Source of the DNA: Nymphaea colorata
Taxonomy: Eukaryota > Streptophyta > Magnoliopsida > Nymphaeales > Nymphaeaceae
DNA: 64,000 nt
Direction: 5' to 3'
NCBI RefSeq assembly: GCF_008831285.2
Contig: NC_045150.1
Coordinates: 11,389,868 to 11,453,867, forward strand
Positions 50,486 through 60,904 of the stretch are shown piece after piece. The translations under genes and the position numbers were made by a program. The notes beneath the pieces were generated by a model. The model saw only the letters and a list, made by a program, of their open reading frames with translations, did not search any database and was not told the origin of the DNA. Position 1 is the stretch's first letter. Each line of letters begins with the position of its first letter.

Positions 50486-51879
50486 CGCCGTGAATAAATT
50501 CATATGAACCAATTATTTACATGATCGTTCAGCTTGAGCAGCAAGCAAACTGCAACCGCAGTTCATTAAGCGGTTGAGAGTCAGGCACGCAAGACTGCTT
50601 TTTAACTTTGTCGTTGAAACTTTCTATTTTTACTGACGGGTCATTTTCATGCCGTCACTGAATAACATTTTAGCGATGGTGCTGGCAGGTCATTAGAAAA
50701 CTTTTATGTCATTGACTTTCCGAAATGTTTTTCACCAGTAAAGACCTCATGAGTAAAACGCCTAGTTTTATCCCTGACCTAGCATTCTGTTATATATATA
50801 TATATATATATTAAAATGCCTAGTTTTATCCCTGACCTAGCATTCTGTTATATATATATCTTGATTTCTGTGTTGCCATAGTTCTTCTTCCCATTCTTCA
50901 GTTGCACAGCACAGACAACCTCCACAATGACTTTTAAAAAGTGAAGTGGCATGAATGCCTGGAGGAGGATTTCACAGTGAATGCCAAACATAGAACTGCT
51001 GAAAGTAAATTTGATGAGAAAAGATGCATACAGTGTTTATGCAATATAACAAATGATTTGGAATGAAAGGTGAAAATGCTGGGAAGGTGTGAATGACATA
51101 AAGAAAAATTTACGGCTAGTGTATCTAGTTGATGATAAAATAAACACAACAAGTTGCTAGCTGCGGTTAAACTCGCATCGCTTGATGGAAGAATCAATAT
51201 ATCATATCTATATAGTTGTTGGATATTTATTTAAACATAAACGGATTGATTAGTTTTTTATGGGTTAATTAGAGAATGGTGAGAACAAAGACCGTATTTA
51301 TGCTGCCGCTATTTTTTTTACCTTACCTGCATCATGATAAGATGGCTAATATGTTATGCTGCTGCATTTAACATAGTCATTATTATAATGGCTCTTATTT
51401 TAACCTTTAGATAAGAAGTGGCAATAGAAAGCTGTGTAAATTCAACGCCGCTAATTTTTCAGCTTGATCTTGATTTTTACCAAGTACTCAAGTTCAAGAT
51501 AGACATTTGTCCGTTATCTTCTTATTGTTTTTGCACACTTCGACGATTATTCACATTGATGAATTAATCGCGGGCAATTTCACGTAAACCAGTCTTTCAA
51601 GTACCGTTATTTCAAAAGGGGGTTCATTTTTCTTTATGATATTTTACAGATACCCACTCAATATTTAAACTATTTTAAATAACCACCTCATGATTTAAAA
51701 GTTATAAATAACCGTTCCATATTATAAAATAATTCACGTACACACATTCCAGATAACAATTTCCAACTTCTGGTGTAAGAACCGGTAGGTGAGATCAGTC
51801 CATGCAAGTGTTTAAGGAGTCCACCCCCTCTTCAGCTCTTATGTCAGATGACATAACCAATCCCCATGTTCCATGTTAA

Positions 51880-52147
51880 AATATATATAAAAAAGATGAA
51901 TTTATTCTTAAAATATTTTTTCCCAAGACAACTTAAATCAAAGCATGTTTTTATAAACATATTAATATGTTTATATTTTATTTAAAAATCATTTTTAGCA
52001 TAAAAATAAAAGGTCTGGTTATCCCTGACCTAAGCGTCTAGTTTCTACTAATCTGTTCCCTCCCCTTCATTCCTGTGCTCCTTCCTTTTATCTAAATGAA
52101 GAAACCAAAAACCAAAGGCAACGCAGAAATCAAGCTTCCATATATAT

Positions 52148-52206
<59 letters not shown>

Positions 52207-52250
52207 AACCAGAATGATGGGTCAGGGATAAAAACTAGGCGTTTTAATCT
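51880..52250. repeat. Dispersed repeat copy with TA-rich centre
   Basis: Left part (AATCAAAGCATGTTTTTATA through TTATCCCTGACCTAAGC) is the reverse complement of 56885-57005. Right part (GGGTCAGGGATAAAAACTAG through TTAATCTTGATGTTTATG) matches, inverted, 57175-57205. The centre is three TA runs at 52141-52205. Related ends also occur at 50756-50860. Confidence 0.65.
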
Positions 52251-52319
52251 TGATGTTTATGTTTCTTTGCTCAGGAGGTCTTTACTCATGAAATTTTTTC
52301 GAAAATTCAATGATATAAA

Positions 52320-52475
52320 AGTTTTCTAATGACCTGCCTGCGCCATCGTTAAAAATGTTATTCACTGACAGCTTTTGAACTTCGTTGGTGAAACTTTCTT
52401 TTTATTGGTGGGTCATTTTCATACCGTCAGTGAATAACATTTTTAACGATGGTGCGGGCAGGTCACTAGAAACTT
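52320..52475. repeat. Foldback element, complete copy
   Basis: Arms of about 48 bp: TTTTCTAATGACCTGCCTGC through TTATTCACTGAC, and its near-perfect complement GTCAGTGAATAACATTTTTA through GGCAGGTCACTAGAAA. About 55 bp lie between. Partial copies lie at 43875-43995 and 50605-50710. Confidence 0.85.
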
Positions 52476-53215
52476 TTGATCTGTTTTCTTTACTCTAAAT
52501 ATGTGGTCAGGTTTATGCGTTCTATTTCTGTGTTTGTTCATATCTAAAATTAAAAAAAATGAAACCGAAAGGTGCCCAATAAATGAGTAAAATGGCAATC
52601 TGGAAACGATCCATCTGGTAATCGTAGTGGACCTTTCTTTGTGCCCCCTCCAAGTGTTGGAGACCTCCAGGTGCCATGCACAAGCCTGAATCTGGGACCT
52701 GTAAAGCCGGTGGCATCCCAGCCATCGGCTTCAAATCCGGCTGCTCTTGTATACTTGCCATAGTTTTGAAACGTTAAGTTAAAACCCAACAAGAAATAAC
52801 ACACACACATAAAAAAACTAAGGTTGCGAATAGCAAGGGCTTTATTGCTTTATATGGAACCAGATGTGATTTCAGCTTGACTTCGTACTCTATTCAGCAG
52901 CCAAGCTGTTCGCATTATGAATATAGCAACACTTCCCACTGTTCAACTTGGAAAATCCTACTAGTCTGTTCATTACAGGATGAACATGAACAATCGTATG
53001 GACTTGCCTCATTTATGTGGTGTACCTAGTAACAAATAACATTTTTCTGGTCATATGGTGTAACTAGTAACTGATATTCTTTTTTGTGCTACAAGGTGTA
53101 GAAATCATTTTGTTTTTATTTGCACAGATATACCTCTTTTCCTAATGTTTCATAAAAGTAGTGAGGGAACCATCTAGAGGCTGGAGAAATTCTAGAATGA
53201 TTGTGAAACTTCTAA

Positions 53216-53977
53216 GTGCAATTGCAACCAATTGGATTTGAAATGTGACTTTGGTGGTGGATCGAGTACAAGGTAAATTAGATATGGTTATACATGCAGG
53301 AGGTTAAGTGTATAACATTCAAGATGATATTCATAATCCAGCTACATGAAAGCAAATCCGAGTCCAAATCCAAATCCGTTTTTGAAAACTTTTCCCATAG
53401 CACTAATTTAATGTGTTTTATTGGATAACCAATCTAGATCCTGTCTGTGGACATCCCTATAGTGGACAAGCCCGGGCAAACACATGTGAGTTCATCCACA
53501 CATGCAGAGGCGTATATGTGTATATACATATACAGCAAGTCCAGTTCTGTATATGTAATTGTATGTGAAATTTACATCTTAAAAATTGAACCAGATAAAT
53601 ATGATATCTGCAAATATTTATGATTTTCTCACCCACTAGAGATTGGACAGTGCCACTACGTAAATGAAGAAACCAAAACACCGAAGAAGAATGGGAGGAA
53701 CAACTATGGCAACACAGTAACTTCGTGTTTGGCCCTTCCTCATAACTATCCACAAGCCACTGCAGCAAGAGATTGTTAGTGCCATTAACTCACAAGACTG
53801 AAAGAGATTCCACATTCCATAAGCTGTACCTATTACTGGTGATTGATGTGAAAAAATGGTTTAAGTGAAACACACGTGTTCCGTTCGTTCCACGTGTCAA
53901 AAAACTTCAAGCAAAAAATCGTCAACTTGGAGTTCAAATTAAGGTTGATAGTAAATAGGAAGCATTGTGGACCTGCC
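53216..53977. other. Upstream region of the F-box gene
   Basis: Noncoding, moderately AT-rich. The last 140 bp (53850-53977) contain ACACGTGT at 53872-53879 and CCACGTGT at 53892-53899, both with the ACGTG core of plant G-box elements that bind bZIP and bHLH factors. Their spacing of 20 bp and position 80-110 bp ahead of the TATA box are suggestive. Confidence 0.5.
53872..53899 (+). promoter_or_regulatory. Paired G-box-like elements
   Basis: ACACGTGT and CCACGTGT, 20 bp apart, both with an ACGTG core. In plants this core binds bZIP (including abscisic-acid response) and bHLH factors. Regulation of the F-box gene by them is inference from position only. Confidence 0.5.
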
Positions 53978-53985
53978 TATTTATA
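53978..53985 (+). promoter_or_regulatory. TATA box of the F-box gene
   Basis: TATTTATA, 128 bp before the ATG at 54113. Transcription would start about 30 bp downstream, leaving a leader of about 100 nt rich in GA. Confidence 0.65.
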
Positions 53986-54112
53986 GACACCTTCAATGCT
54001 TCCAAACCGAAGAAACCACCTCTTCATAAATATAGAAGAAAGAGAGAGAGATAAAGAGAGACTGATTCTTATGCATTTGAGGAATTGAGTAGGAAAGGGG
54101 AGGAGGAGCACC

Positions 54113-55314
54113 ATGGGCAAGATCATGAATAAGGCTGCCATGAAGAGACCAGTGACTCTTGATGTCCTTCAAGGAGAAGTCGATCCAGACATTGTAGCAC
54201 ACATTGTTTTGTCGTCGCCGGCCATGTCATCGGTTCTTGATCTAGCCAGAATGAAGATCACGTAAGTTTTCTGTCATCTCCAACAGATTCAACTTTCAAG
54301 CACTCTGCATGGATTCTCTAAAGGGTTTGATTCAAATGGGGTGTGCAGGTGCAAGATGCTGTGTGAATCTGCAAGGGATAGATGGATGCTCAGATGGGCC
54401 ACCATTGTGGACAAATATCGAAGGCTATGCTGGTGGCTGTATCGACAGGGCTTATGGCCATTGGCATTAGATTGTGCAGAGGCGGGAAATCAACTAGCAT
54501 CATGTGTTCTAGGCATGGTATGAATTTGTGGTTCTTTTTTCTATATCACAAGTTTAAATCTTTTTATGCGATAATGTTCTTCTCTTATCTTAATAGGTTG
54601 CCACACACGCCAAATTCGAAACAATGTTTTATAAGCTATCAGCAAGTACTACATTGCGTCCCTGAATTAAGGAAAAGAATAATTACTTTACTAAATTTTA
54701 GCAATATATGAAACTCTCCATGCCTTTTATTCTTGTGTCAAAGATGAGAAACTCTTTAAAACCATATCAAATCAATTTTGCATCTCTCTCTCCTTTTTCA
54801 TAAATGTGTGGTGTATGTATAATATGTTTTTGCATTCTAATTTATGTAATAATAAGTTGACATTAATATGCTTTCTGTGTTGGTGGAGCTATAGGTTGAA
54901 TGCTATAATAAGAAGAGAAAGGAAAAGGGTAAGTTACACCTAGCAACAGCTGCAGAGGAAGGCTGCATGGAAGCCATGTATGCTCTTGGAATTTTTCTCT
55001 TACCAAAAAAATGGCCATCAACAGCTGCAGGCATGGAATGGCTGGAGAGAGCCACTAAAGCCAGCGGTGGCGCAGCTGCTGGCCTGGTCAAGAGCAGGAA
55101 GATGGCTTTGCAAATGATAAGGGACTTGTGGATTGCAGATGGACTCCTGCAGCCTCAATCATGGCACTGTGTGGATGATGAGTGTGGCAGGTCGGCAAGA
55201 GGTAAAGCCTTGAAAGGTTGGTGGTACGAGGAAGACGAAGAAAATGATAGACGCTTCTGCTCATTTCTATGCAGATTGATCTACGAGTTCAATAAATTTG
55301 TCAAACAATTGTGA
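54113..55314 (+). CDS. F-box protein with Sel1-like region (At2g35280 type)
   Basis: Three exons: 54113-54261, 54349-54517, 54895-55314, all GT-AG; total 738 nt, 245 residues, stop TGA. Residues ~22-70 form an F-box (VDPDIVAHIVLSSPA then SVLDLARMKITCK), which would bind SKP1 in an SCF ubiquitin ligase. Residues ~88-145 hold helical Sel1/TPR-like repeats (CAEAGNQLASCVLGM and AAEEGCMEAMYALGIFLLP). The C-terminus carries C198, C203, C228 and C232 (WHCVDDEC, RRFCSFLC), a possible zinc site shared with relatives. The length matches the small plant F-box family annotated as At2g35280-like; substrate unknown. TATA box and AATAAA signal are well placed. No frame defect is seen, so I take it as a working gene. 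Confidence 0.88.
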
Positions 55315-55375
55315 TCTAATTTTGGTGATGGCAAAGAGAAATCCTATTGCGTGTATAGTTATTTCTTTGAAATAG

Positions 55376-55381
55376 AATAAA
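55376..55381 (+). terminator. Poly(A) signal of the F-box gene
   Basis: AATAAA 62 bp after the stop codon, in a T/A-rich context typical of plant 3' ends. Confidence 0.55.
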
Positions 55382-55631
55382 TGATTAAATTATACGTAAG
55401 AGTAGTTATGCTCGAGTCAATGTGATAAGGATGTCAACGAACAAGATAGGGATAATTAAATGCCTGATCAGACCACATTAAATCAGTCGGATATGGAAAA
55501 TAGTTTCAAAATAGAATAGAAAGCCAAAATTCAGATTTGGAAAAAGAGATGTAATATTCAAATTTGGATTCTGATTTAGTTTCAGAAGTATCAATCTGAA
55601 AACGGTACCACCTTGAACGTGATATGCTTTA

Positions 55632-55827
55632 GGTGTGTTTGTTTAACCTCAGATCAGAAGATTTAAGGATCGATACTTCTCCCTCCCCCTCTTTGACTTC
55701 AAATCTATGGTTTTTTTATATGCAACATGAATTTGAGGTCCACACTACTAAAATTCTTAGTCTAATTAAATTGAAGATAGTATAATATACACCTTTTAAT
55801 GAAACCTTGAGGCTATCAAACACCACC
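55632..55827. mobile_element. Tourist-like MITE with TTA target duplication
   Basis: 196 bp flanked by TTA (55629-55631 and 55828-55830). Ends GGTGTGTTTGTTTAACCTC and GAGGCTATCAAACACCACC are imperfect inverted repeats with one base slip. TTA duplication and GTTTG-type ends fit PIF/Harbinger-derived MITEs. It is noncoding. Confidence 0.65.
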
Positions 55828-55844
55828 TTAGTTAGTATCTTTCG

Positions 55845-55902
<58 letters not shown>

Positions 55903-56801
55903 GATACAACTATCGATCTCAACTTCATTACCAAATGCATGTTTCTCGATGTATCGAATCCACCATCGAAGCCCATCCTTGGATTGGAATCATGAGTTTT
56001 AACAATCAGATAATTCGAATACATGGTCTTACTTCTCAAATTTCGCAAGACTAAACCTGAATCTGATTTTTAAACAGAATCCAAAATACAACCATATGGT
56101 TAAAGGACAAACGCGAGAGGTTATTGCCAGGTATGAAAGTACGAGTGTCACTAGGAACAGATTTCCATTACGGAAAAAATACTGCCAAATATTTCAGTAG
56201 AAAGATTATGGTTAAAAGCCAGAAAAACAACCATGATAAACGATCATGGACAAATTGATACGGGTTCTTATTGAAATTTCACTTGAAAAATGGCTGAAGA
56301 TTTCCGGCCAATGTTGACTAAAGTACAGGGGTAAGAACCGAAGAGCCCAAAATGAAAAATAACAGTAATTTAAAAAGTTTTGCTGGCCGTCCATCGGCCT
56401 CACGCAGAATGTCGGCACCGTCGAATCCGGTTCGGGACAAAATGGGTGAAAGCCAGAAAACTAGGGCAGGAATAAAACTAAAACTAAACCACTCAGAACA
56501 GATGGTTTACAACTTTTGCACCAACCATATTGATATGATCTAAAGAAGGCTTTAATGAAATATGCATATTAAGTTAATTATTCTTTTGAGTCAAATAGTG
56601 TTTTCATAGCAATTGAAAAAACAATTACTTCTATAACATCAAAATTTTACTAGTAGAAAAACTAATATTTTTTGAAAAAACAACTTCTATTAAGACTTCT
56701 TTTATGACTAATTAGTATTTACAGAAATGTTAGGATGTCCATATTTTGTTTAAATACATTTTAATAAAAAATTCAGTCCCCATATCTCTTTCTCTCTCTT
56801 A

Positions 56802-56852
<51 letters not shown>

Positions 56853-57216
56853 AACAAAGAGAGAGAGAGAGAGACTAGTAGAAACTAGATGCTTAGGTCA
56901 GGGATAACCTGACCTTTTATTTTTTTTGTTAAAAATGATTTTTATATAAAATATAAACATATTAATATATTTATAAAAACATGCTTTGATTTAAGTTGTT
57001 TTAGGAAAAATGTAGATTCTATTTGTCGTCAAAATGTTGATGTTATCAGGGCCATTCATTTTTTTTTTATTATAAGAACATACTTACTGCCTAACAAATG
57101 ATCAACTTAACATATGTTTTGCATCAACCGATTTTTGAGATCATATCAGTGCAATTAAATTGCAAAAAAAAGACATAAACATCAAGATTAAAACGCCTAG
57201 TGTCTACAAATCTCTC
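55828..57216. other. Intergenic with microsatellites
   Basis: A 55-bp pure TA run at 55846-55900, a TA then GA run at 56807-56875, and the inverted copy (56885-57005 with 57175-57205) of the 51880-52250 repeat. No gene is seen. Confidence 0.6.
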
Positions 57217-57357
57217 TCTCTCTCTCTCAATTATCTTCAACAGGGATGTTCTCGTGCTAAGCAAAAAGGCTGTTAAAAACTATTTTTACCAACTTCTTTC
57301 TGGTTCGCCAACTCTTAGCAGGACAACATCCCTGTTGAAGATAATTGAGAGAGAGAG
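57217..57357. repeat. Foldback (MITE-like) element
   Basis: 34-bp arms at 57217-57250 and 57324-57357 are perfect or near-perfect inverted repeats (core CAATTATCTTCAACAGGGAT). A second, inner pair (TGCTAAG / CTTAGCA) continues the stem. The loop segment with AACTTCTTTCTGGTTCGCC also occurs, inverted, at 17895-17940. Confidence 0.85.
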
Positions 57358-57960
57358 AAAGACTCATTGCCATTGCTAAATTGCTAAAAAGGCTTGCAAC
57401 ACTCACATGGCAGTTGTAGAAATAGGAATCCCTCTAGGCACCACATTGTTTAGACGGTTGCTTAGAAAGGAAAGGCTGTAGGTTTTCTTTTTTGTAAACT
57501 GACTCTAATTTGGTTTGGCCTACTGTTTTTCTATTTGGGGCATTAATTTTACTATATCTATGTCACTCATCGGTTCCACCTTTCACTTTTAATTTTTTCT
57601 ACGAGAACAATAAAAAATAACAACATACAGCATGGGTAATAACTATAGCACTAACAGTTTCAACACTTAGATGTTAAAGTATGACATTTGTAAGTGACTC
57701 AGTTTGTAATGGAAAAGCTATTGCGATATAAAATGTTTCAGTTATACAATGGTAAAGTTTGTCTCAATAATTTACTTGTCGCAGTAAATCTGAATTCAGG
57801 TATCTATGAATGTTTAAGACAAAGAAGATGGCTTCCCTGAATTTTTTGAAGTTCCTCATGTTCTACATTCGTGTGGCAAATGCCAACACCTCCACGAGAA
57901 ACATTTAGGGGCGATTTCTATACCTGTAATGGGGTTTGTGTTTCAAACCCACTTTGAGGG

Positions 57961-58248
57961 CATTTAGATGACAGTTATGGCATGTTTTTTCACAATGGTT
58001 GGCGTGCATTTGTTGAGCATCATTCTTTACTTTTCGGGGACTTTCTTGTTTTCTGATATGATGGTGATATGGAATTTGATGTTAAAATATTTGATAGAAG
58101 TGGATGTGAGAAAATTTGTTTCAAACCAATTCAAATGAATGACAAGAAATTCATCCCGTGTAATCCAAAGAAGAGTGTCTCTCAATCGGATGGTTATATG
58201 TGCGACCCTGAAGTATCAAGAAGTGAATGTGCTGAGGAGGTTGCCTAG
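57961..58248 (+). pseudogene. B3 domain (REM-type) transcription factor fragment
   Basis: The plus-strand frame from 57961 reads MFFHNGWRAFVEHHSLLFGD then FLVF*YDGDMEFDVKIFDRS GCEK. This is the C-terminal half of a plant REM-family B3 DNA-binding domain (usual form GW..F...HSL..GDFLVFRYDG....V.IFD.SGCEK). The TGA at 58054-58056 sits exactly where the family has Arg (CGA to TGA). The frame then continues as a linker to TAG at 58246-58248. The probable exon start is just after the AG at about 57973. I find no intact N-terminal half, only a weak trace (GAATTTTTTGAAGTTCC near 57838). REM proteins act in the nucleus, many in flowers. This copy is a dead fragment, missed by simple frame calling because the stop splits it. 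Confidence 0.82.
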
Positions 58249-59621
58249 GACAGTTGTCGAAGGTCGAGAGAAAAATGTAATTCTTTCAAGAATTTTGTAG
58301 TTATGTTATAAGTTTAAAGTAATTAAAAGCTGTTAAACTTCTGCTTCATCTATATCTGTAATTTGAAACCATATGTTATTATATGTCATTTATGATACTG
58401 TAAAAAATCACAAGGTACATTAAGAAAAAAGGATAAAACAAAGAAAAAATGAAATGACAAAAGGGGAAGTGAAAGTGAACAATGTCAGAAGAAAGTTCCC
58501 CGTTCTAAGTAAGTGAAGCTTCATACAAGATTCGCCAAATTTCTACCAAATGGGAATCCAATTGGGATTCGGACTCATCCTATCAGCTTCTCATACTAGG
58601 CACCACATTGTTTAAACATTTATACCTATCCAATCTACATATATACACTTGTTGGATTTGTTCTTGAACTAAACATTAAGGATGCCAGCATTTCCATCTC
58701 ATTGTCAGTCGTATGGATAATTAAGATTTTACATGTTTGTAGTTACAAATTATCTAATTGGAGACTAACAAGAATGAACAGTCTATTGCTGATTAGAGAC
58801 TAACAAGAAACTATGTGACCGTAGCAACTGGTGGTTCACATCCACTTGCCAGATTGCTGATTGGAGACTAACAAGAATGAGCATTTTACTGCTGATTGGA
58901 GACTAACAAGAAACTATGTGACCGTTGCAACTGGTGGTTCCACATTAAAAAGTCAGATGTTCAGAGAACAGAATTGTACTCCTGCCAACTTGAAAAAGGA
59001 GATGATTCTGCTCTTACACAAACTTGAAAGATTAACATCCCAACTTGTTTTTCTGTGCTGGATTTTCTAGGAAAATGCAAGAATGTCTAATAAGCCAACG
59101 GATAATGAAGAAAACTAGAAATCAAGAAGATTCAAGTAGTACTTCTCATCCAGCTGCTAAGCACTGACAATTCTCATCTAATCTCCAAGGATTTGGCTCA
59201 CATTCTTATATGCAAATCCCAACAAAGCTGCTGAGTTTTAGTGATTACTCATGTCCTCTGTGCTAGAAGTAAATAAGTGCAGAAGTTCAGAGAACTTGTG
59301 GCAGCTACTTGGAGATTTTTAATGTCTATTTTGGATGCCGCATTTCACAACCATCCATTTTTTAATCACCTGAAAATCCTATAAGCAAGTAAAGTTCCAG
59401 CATATTCCATGTAAGAATTAATCCTAATGAAATCAATCTGCATGCGTATCTGAACTGAACTACATGATTAATTAGTTTTAGTTAATAGAACTTGTATCTA
59501 TCAGAATTTATAGCTTACACATTGGCTTGCATATATGAGCTTTTCTTGATCCTGATTAGGATTTAGGCGTCAATCATTCATGCATAAGATCTGTTGCCAT
59601 TATCATAATCATAATCACATA
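58249..59621. other. Intergenic with a tandem duplication
   Basis: AT-rich. Contains the 58758-58965 tandem repeat and a short extra copy of the AGGCACCACATTGTTT block at 58597. No gene is seen. Confidence 0.55.
58758..58965. repeat. 103-bp tandem duplication with internal repeat
   Basis: Units start TTGGAGACTAACAAGAATGA at 58758 and 58861. Each unit also contains a second GAGACTAACAAGAAAC about 40 bp on, so the motif occurs four times. Confidence 0.9.
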
Positions 59622-60263
59622 GACAATAATTTACTGTATAATGAAAATCATTCACTCCCAACTATGCTCCTCATCAATCGACAAGAACTTGTTCGATTAT
59701 CAGTATTACACACAACTCTGAATGAACCCAAGCAAATTGGCTCATCCATTCACCGGCAACGTTTACACTTCTAAACGTTTCTACGACGAAGTGTTTCACC
59801 ATGCACAAGCTCATGTTAGTTTCCATCTCTTAGAATTAAATGCCATGGGAATGAGTCAGCCTACGGCAGTGTTGCTTCATGAATGTGTGCTGATTTTGTT
59901 TGCTAATACATATCAAGAGCTATTTTTTGGTTGAACAGAGTTGCAGCAGAGAGCCATGCTCTCTCGACTCAACCAACTTGAACACCAACTGAATTTTCCT
60001 TTTTTCCTTTGGACTTTGTCTCTCCTTCATCATGTGAATCCAGAGACTCCTGAAGCATGCCTCCAAACGAAGCTTTAGCGGGATCTCCAGATGACTATAG
60101 AGTAGGAAGCTCAGCAATAAGTTGCTCCATCTCTTTTCCTTTCCCCCACAACACGATGTATAGTCCCAAGATGATAAATATACCAGCAAGCCACACTGAA
60201 ACCACAATTAGATCGTACATTAAAAGGTTTGGTGGGTCATATCAGATGTTATCAGGTATGAAT
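59622..60263 (-). pseudogene. WAT1-related 3'-end duplicate, truncated
   Basis: Matches 29257-29889, covering the last exon of WAT1 copy 1, its 3' flank and part of the last intron. The minus-strand exon reads LYIVLWGKGKEMEQLIAELP, then a TAG at 60095-60097 in place of the Gln-Leu codons, then SSGDPAKASFGGML. One extra base at the exon start (near 60185) also shifts the frame. Similarity to copy 1 ends at 60263, exactly where the Copia LTR begins, so any remaining part lies beyond the right edge of the window or is lost. Confidence 0.85.
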
Positions 60264-60878
60264 TGTTGCTCTAACTCCTGTTGTGGAGGAGCTCGTGGAA
60301 ACGTGTGTAAGTGTGAGTGCTTGAAGGTGCTCGTGGGTACATGAGTTCCATCGGTTCCAAATCATGGGTAGTTTAAAAAATGGAGAAATTGGTGGGAGTG
60401 AAAAGTGGAGATGTGAGGAGAACTTGTGAATGTGTGTGCGGTTCCCAAGATCATGGGTTATGGAGAAAATGGTGCGAAACTTGAGGGCTGAAATGAAGGA
60501 GATCGTGGGAGTGACCAGCGGTTACTAAGTTGAGGGCTGAAATGGAGGAGATCATGGAATGACCAGCGGTTATTAGCATGAGGATCAAGTTTTTGTTTTT
60601 CTATATATAGTTGTTAGAGAAAGTTGACTGAAGTACTCCCAAAAGAAAAAAGAAATTTTTTTTCCACAAACCTCTTCCCTCTACCCGTGAAGTCCCCTCT
60701 CGTTCTTTACTCTCTCTCTCCTACCGTCTCCTTACTCTCTCTCCCCTGCCGTGTACTCTCTGCCGTGTCGCACTCTGCATCCCTCTCCTTGGTGTGTTGC
60801 AGCCTACGATCACCTCTCCTCATTTTGCCGTTACCAAAAGGGAGGTGATTGAGCGTGAATCAAGGGAGTGCGCCAACA
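60264..60878 (+). repeat. Copia 5' LTR
   Basis: 615 bp, starting TGTTG and ending CAACA, a perfect 5-bp inverted terminus. A TATATATA box lies at 60602-60608 and a CT-rich stretch follows. The second LTR is outside the window. Confidence 0.85.
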
Positions 60879-60880
60879 TT

Positions 60881-60892
60881 TGGTATCAGAGC
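60881..60892 (+). other. Copia primer-binding site
   Basis: TGGTATCAGAGC, initiator-Met tRNA complement, two bases after the LTR end. Confidence 0.95.
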
Positions 60893-60904
60893 TTCCAGGT
60901 TGTA

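Larger units (their letters stand above)
50600..53215. other. Intergenic, dense small repeats
   Basis: Holds a partial foldback copy (50605-50710), a tandem duplication around TA runs at 50756-50860, a dispersed element (51880-52250), the complete foldback (52320-52475), and the inverted partner of 43245-43470 (52975-53215). A minus-strand open frame at 52522-52761 begins with a real ATG (MASIQEQPDLKPMAGMPPAL); I recognise no family and rate it unlikely to be a gene. Confidence 0.5.

Noticed and set aside
50140-50493. Overlapping GC-rich frames up to 112 codons
   Set aside because: Both strands open, low-complexity Ala/Arg/Pro composition, no conserved motif.
52522-52810. Minus-strand frames including one with a true ATG at 52761
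   Set aside because: No recognisable family or supporting exon; lies in repeat-rich DNA. Kept only as a remark.
54382-54711. 109-codon frame overlapping the F-box gene
   Set aside because: Out of frame with exon 2 and runs through the intron.
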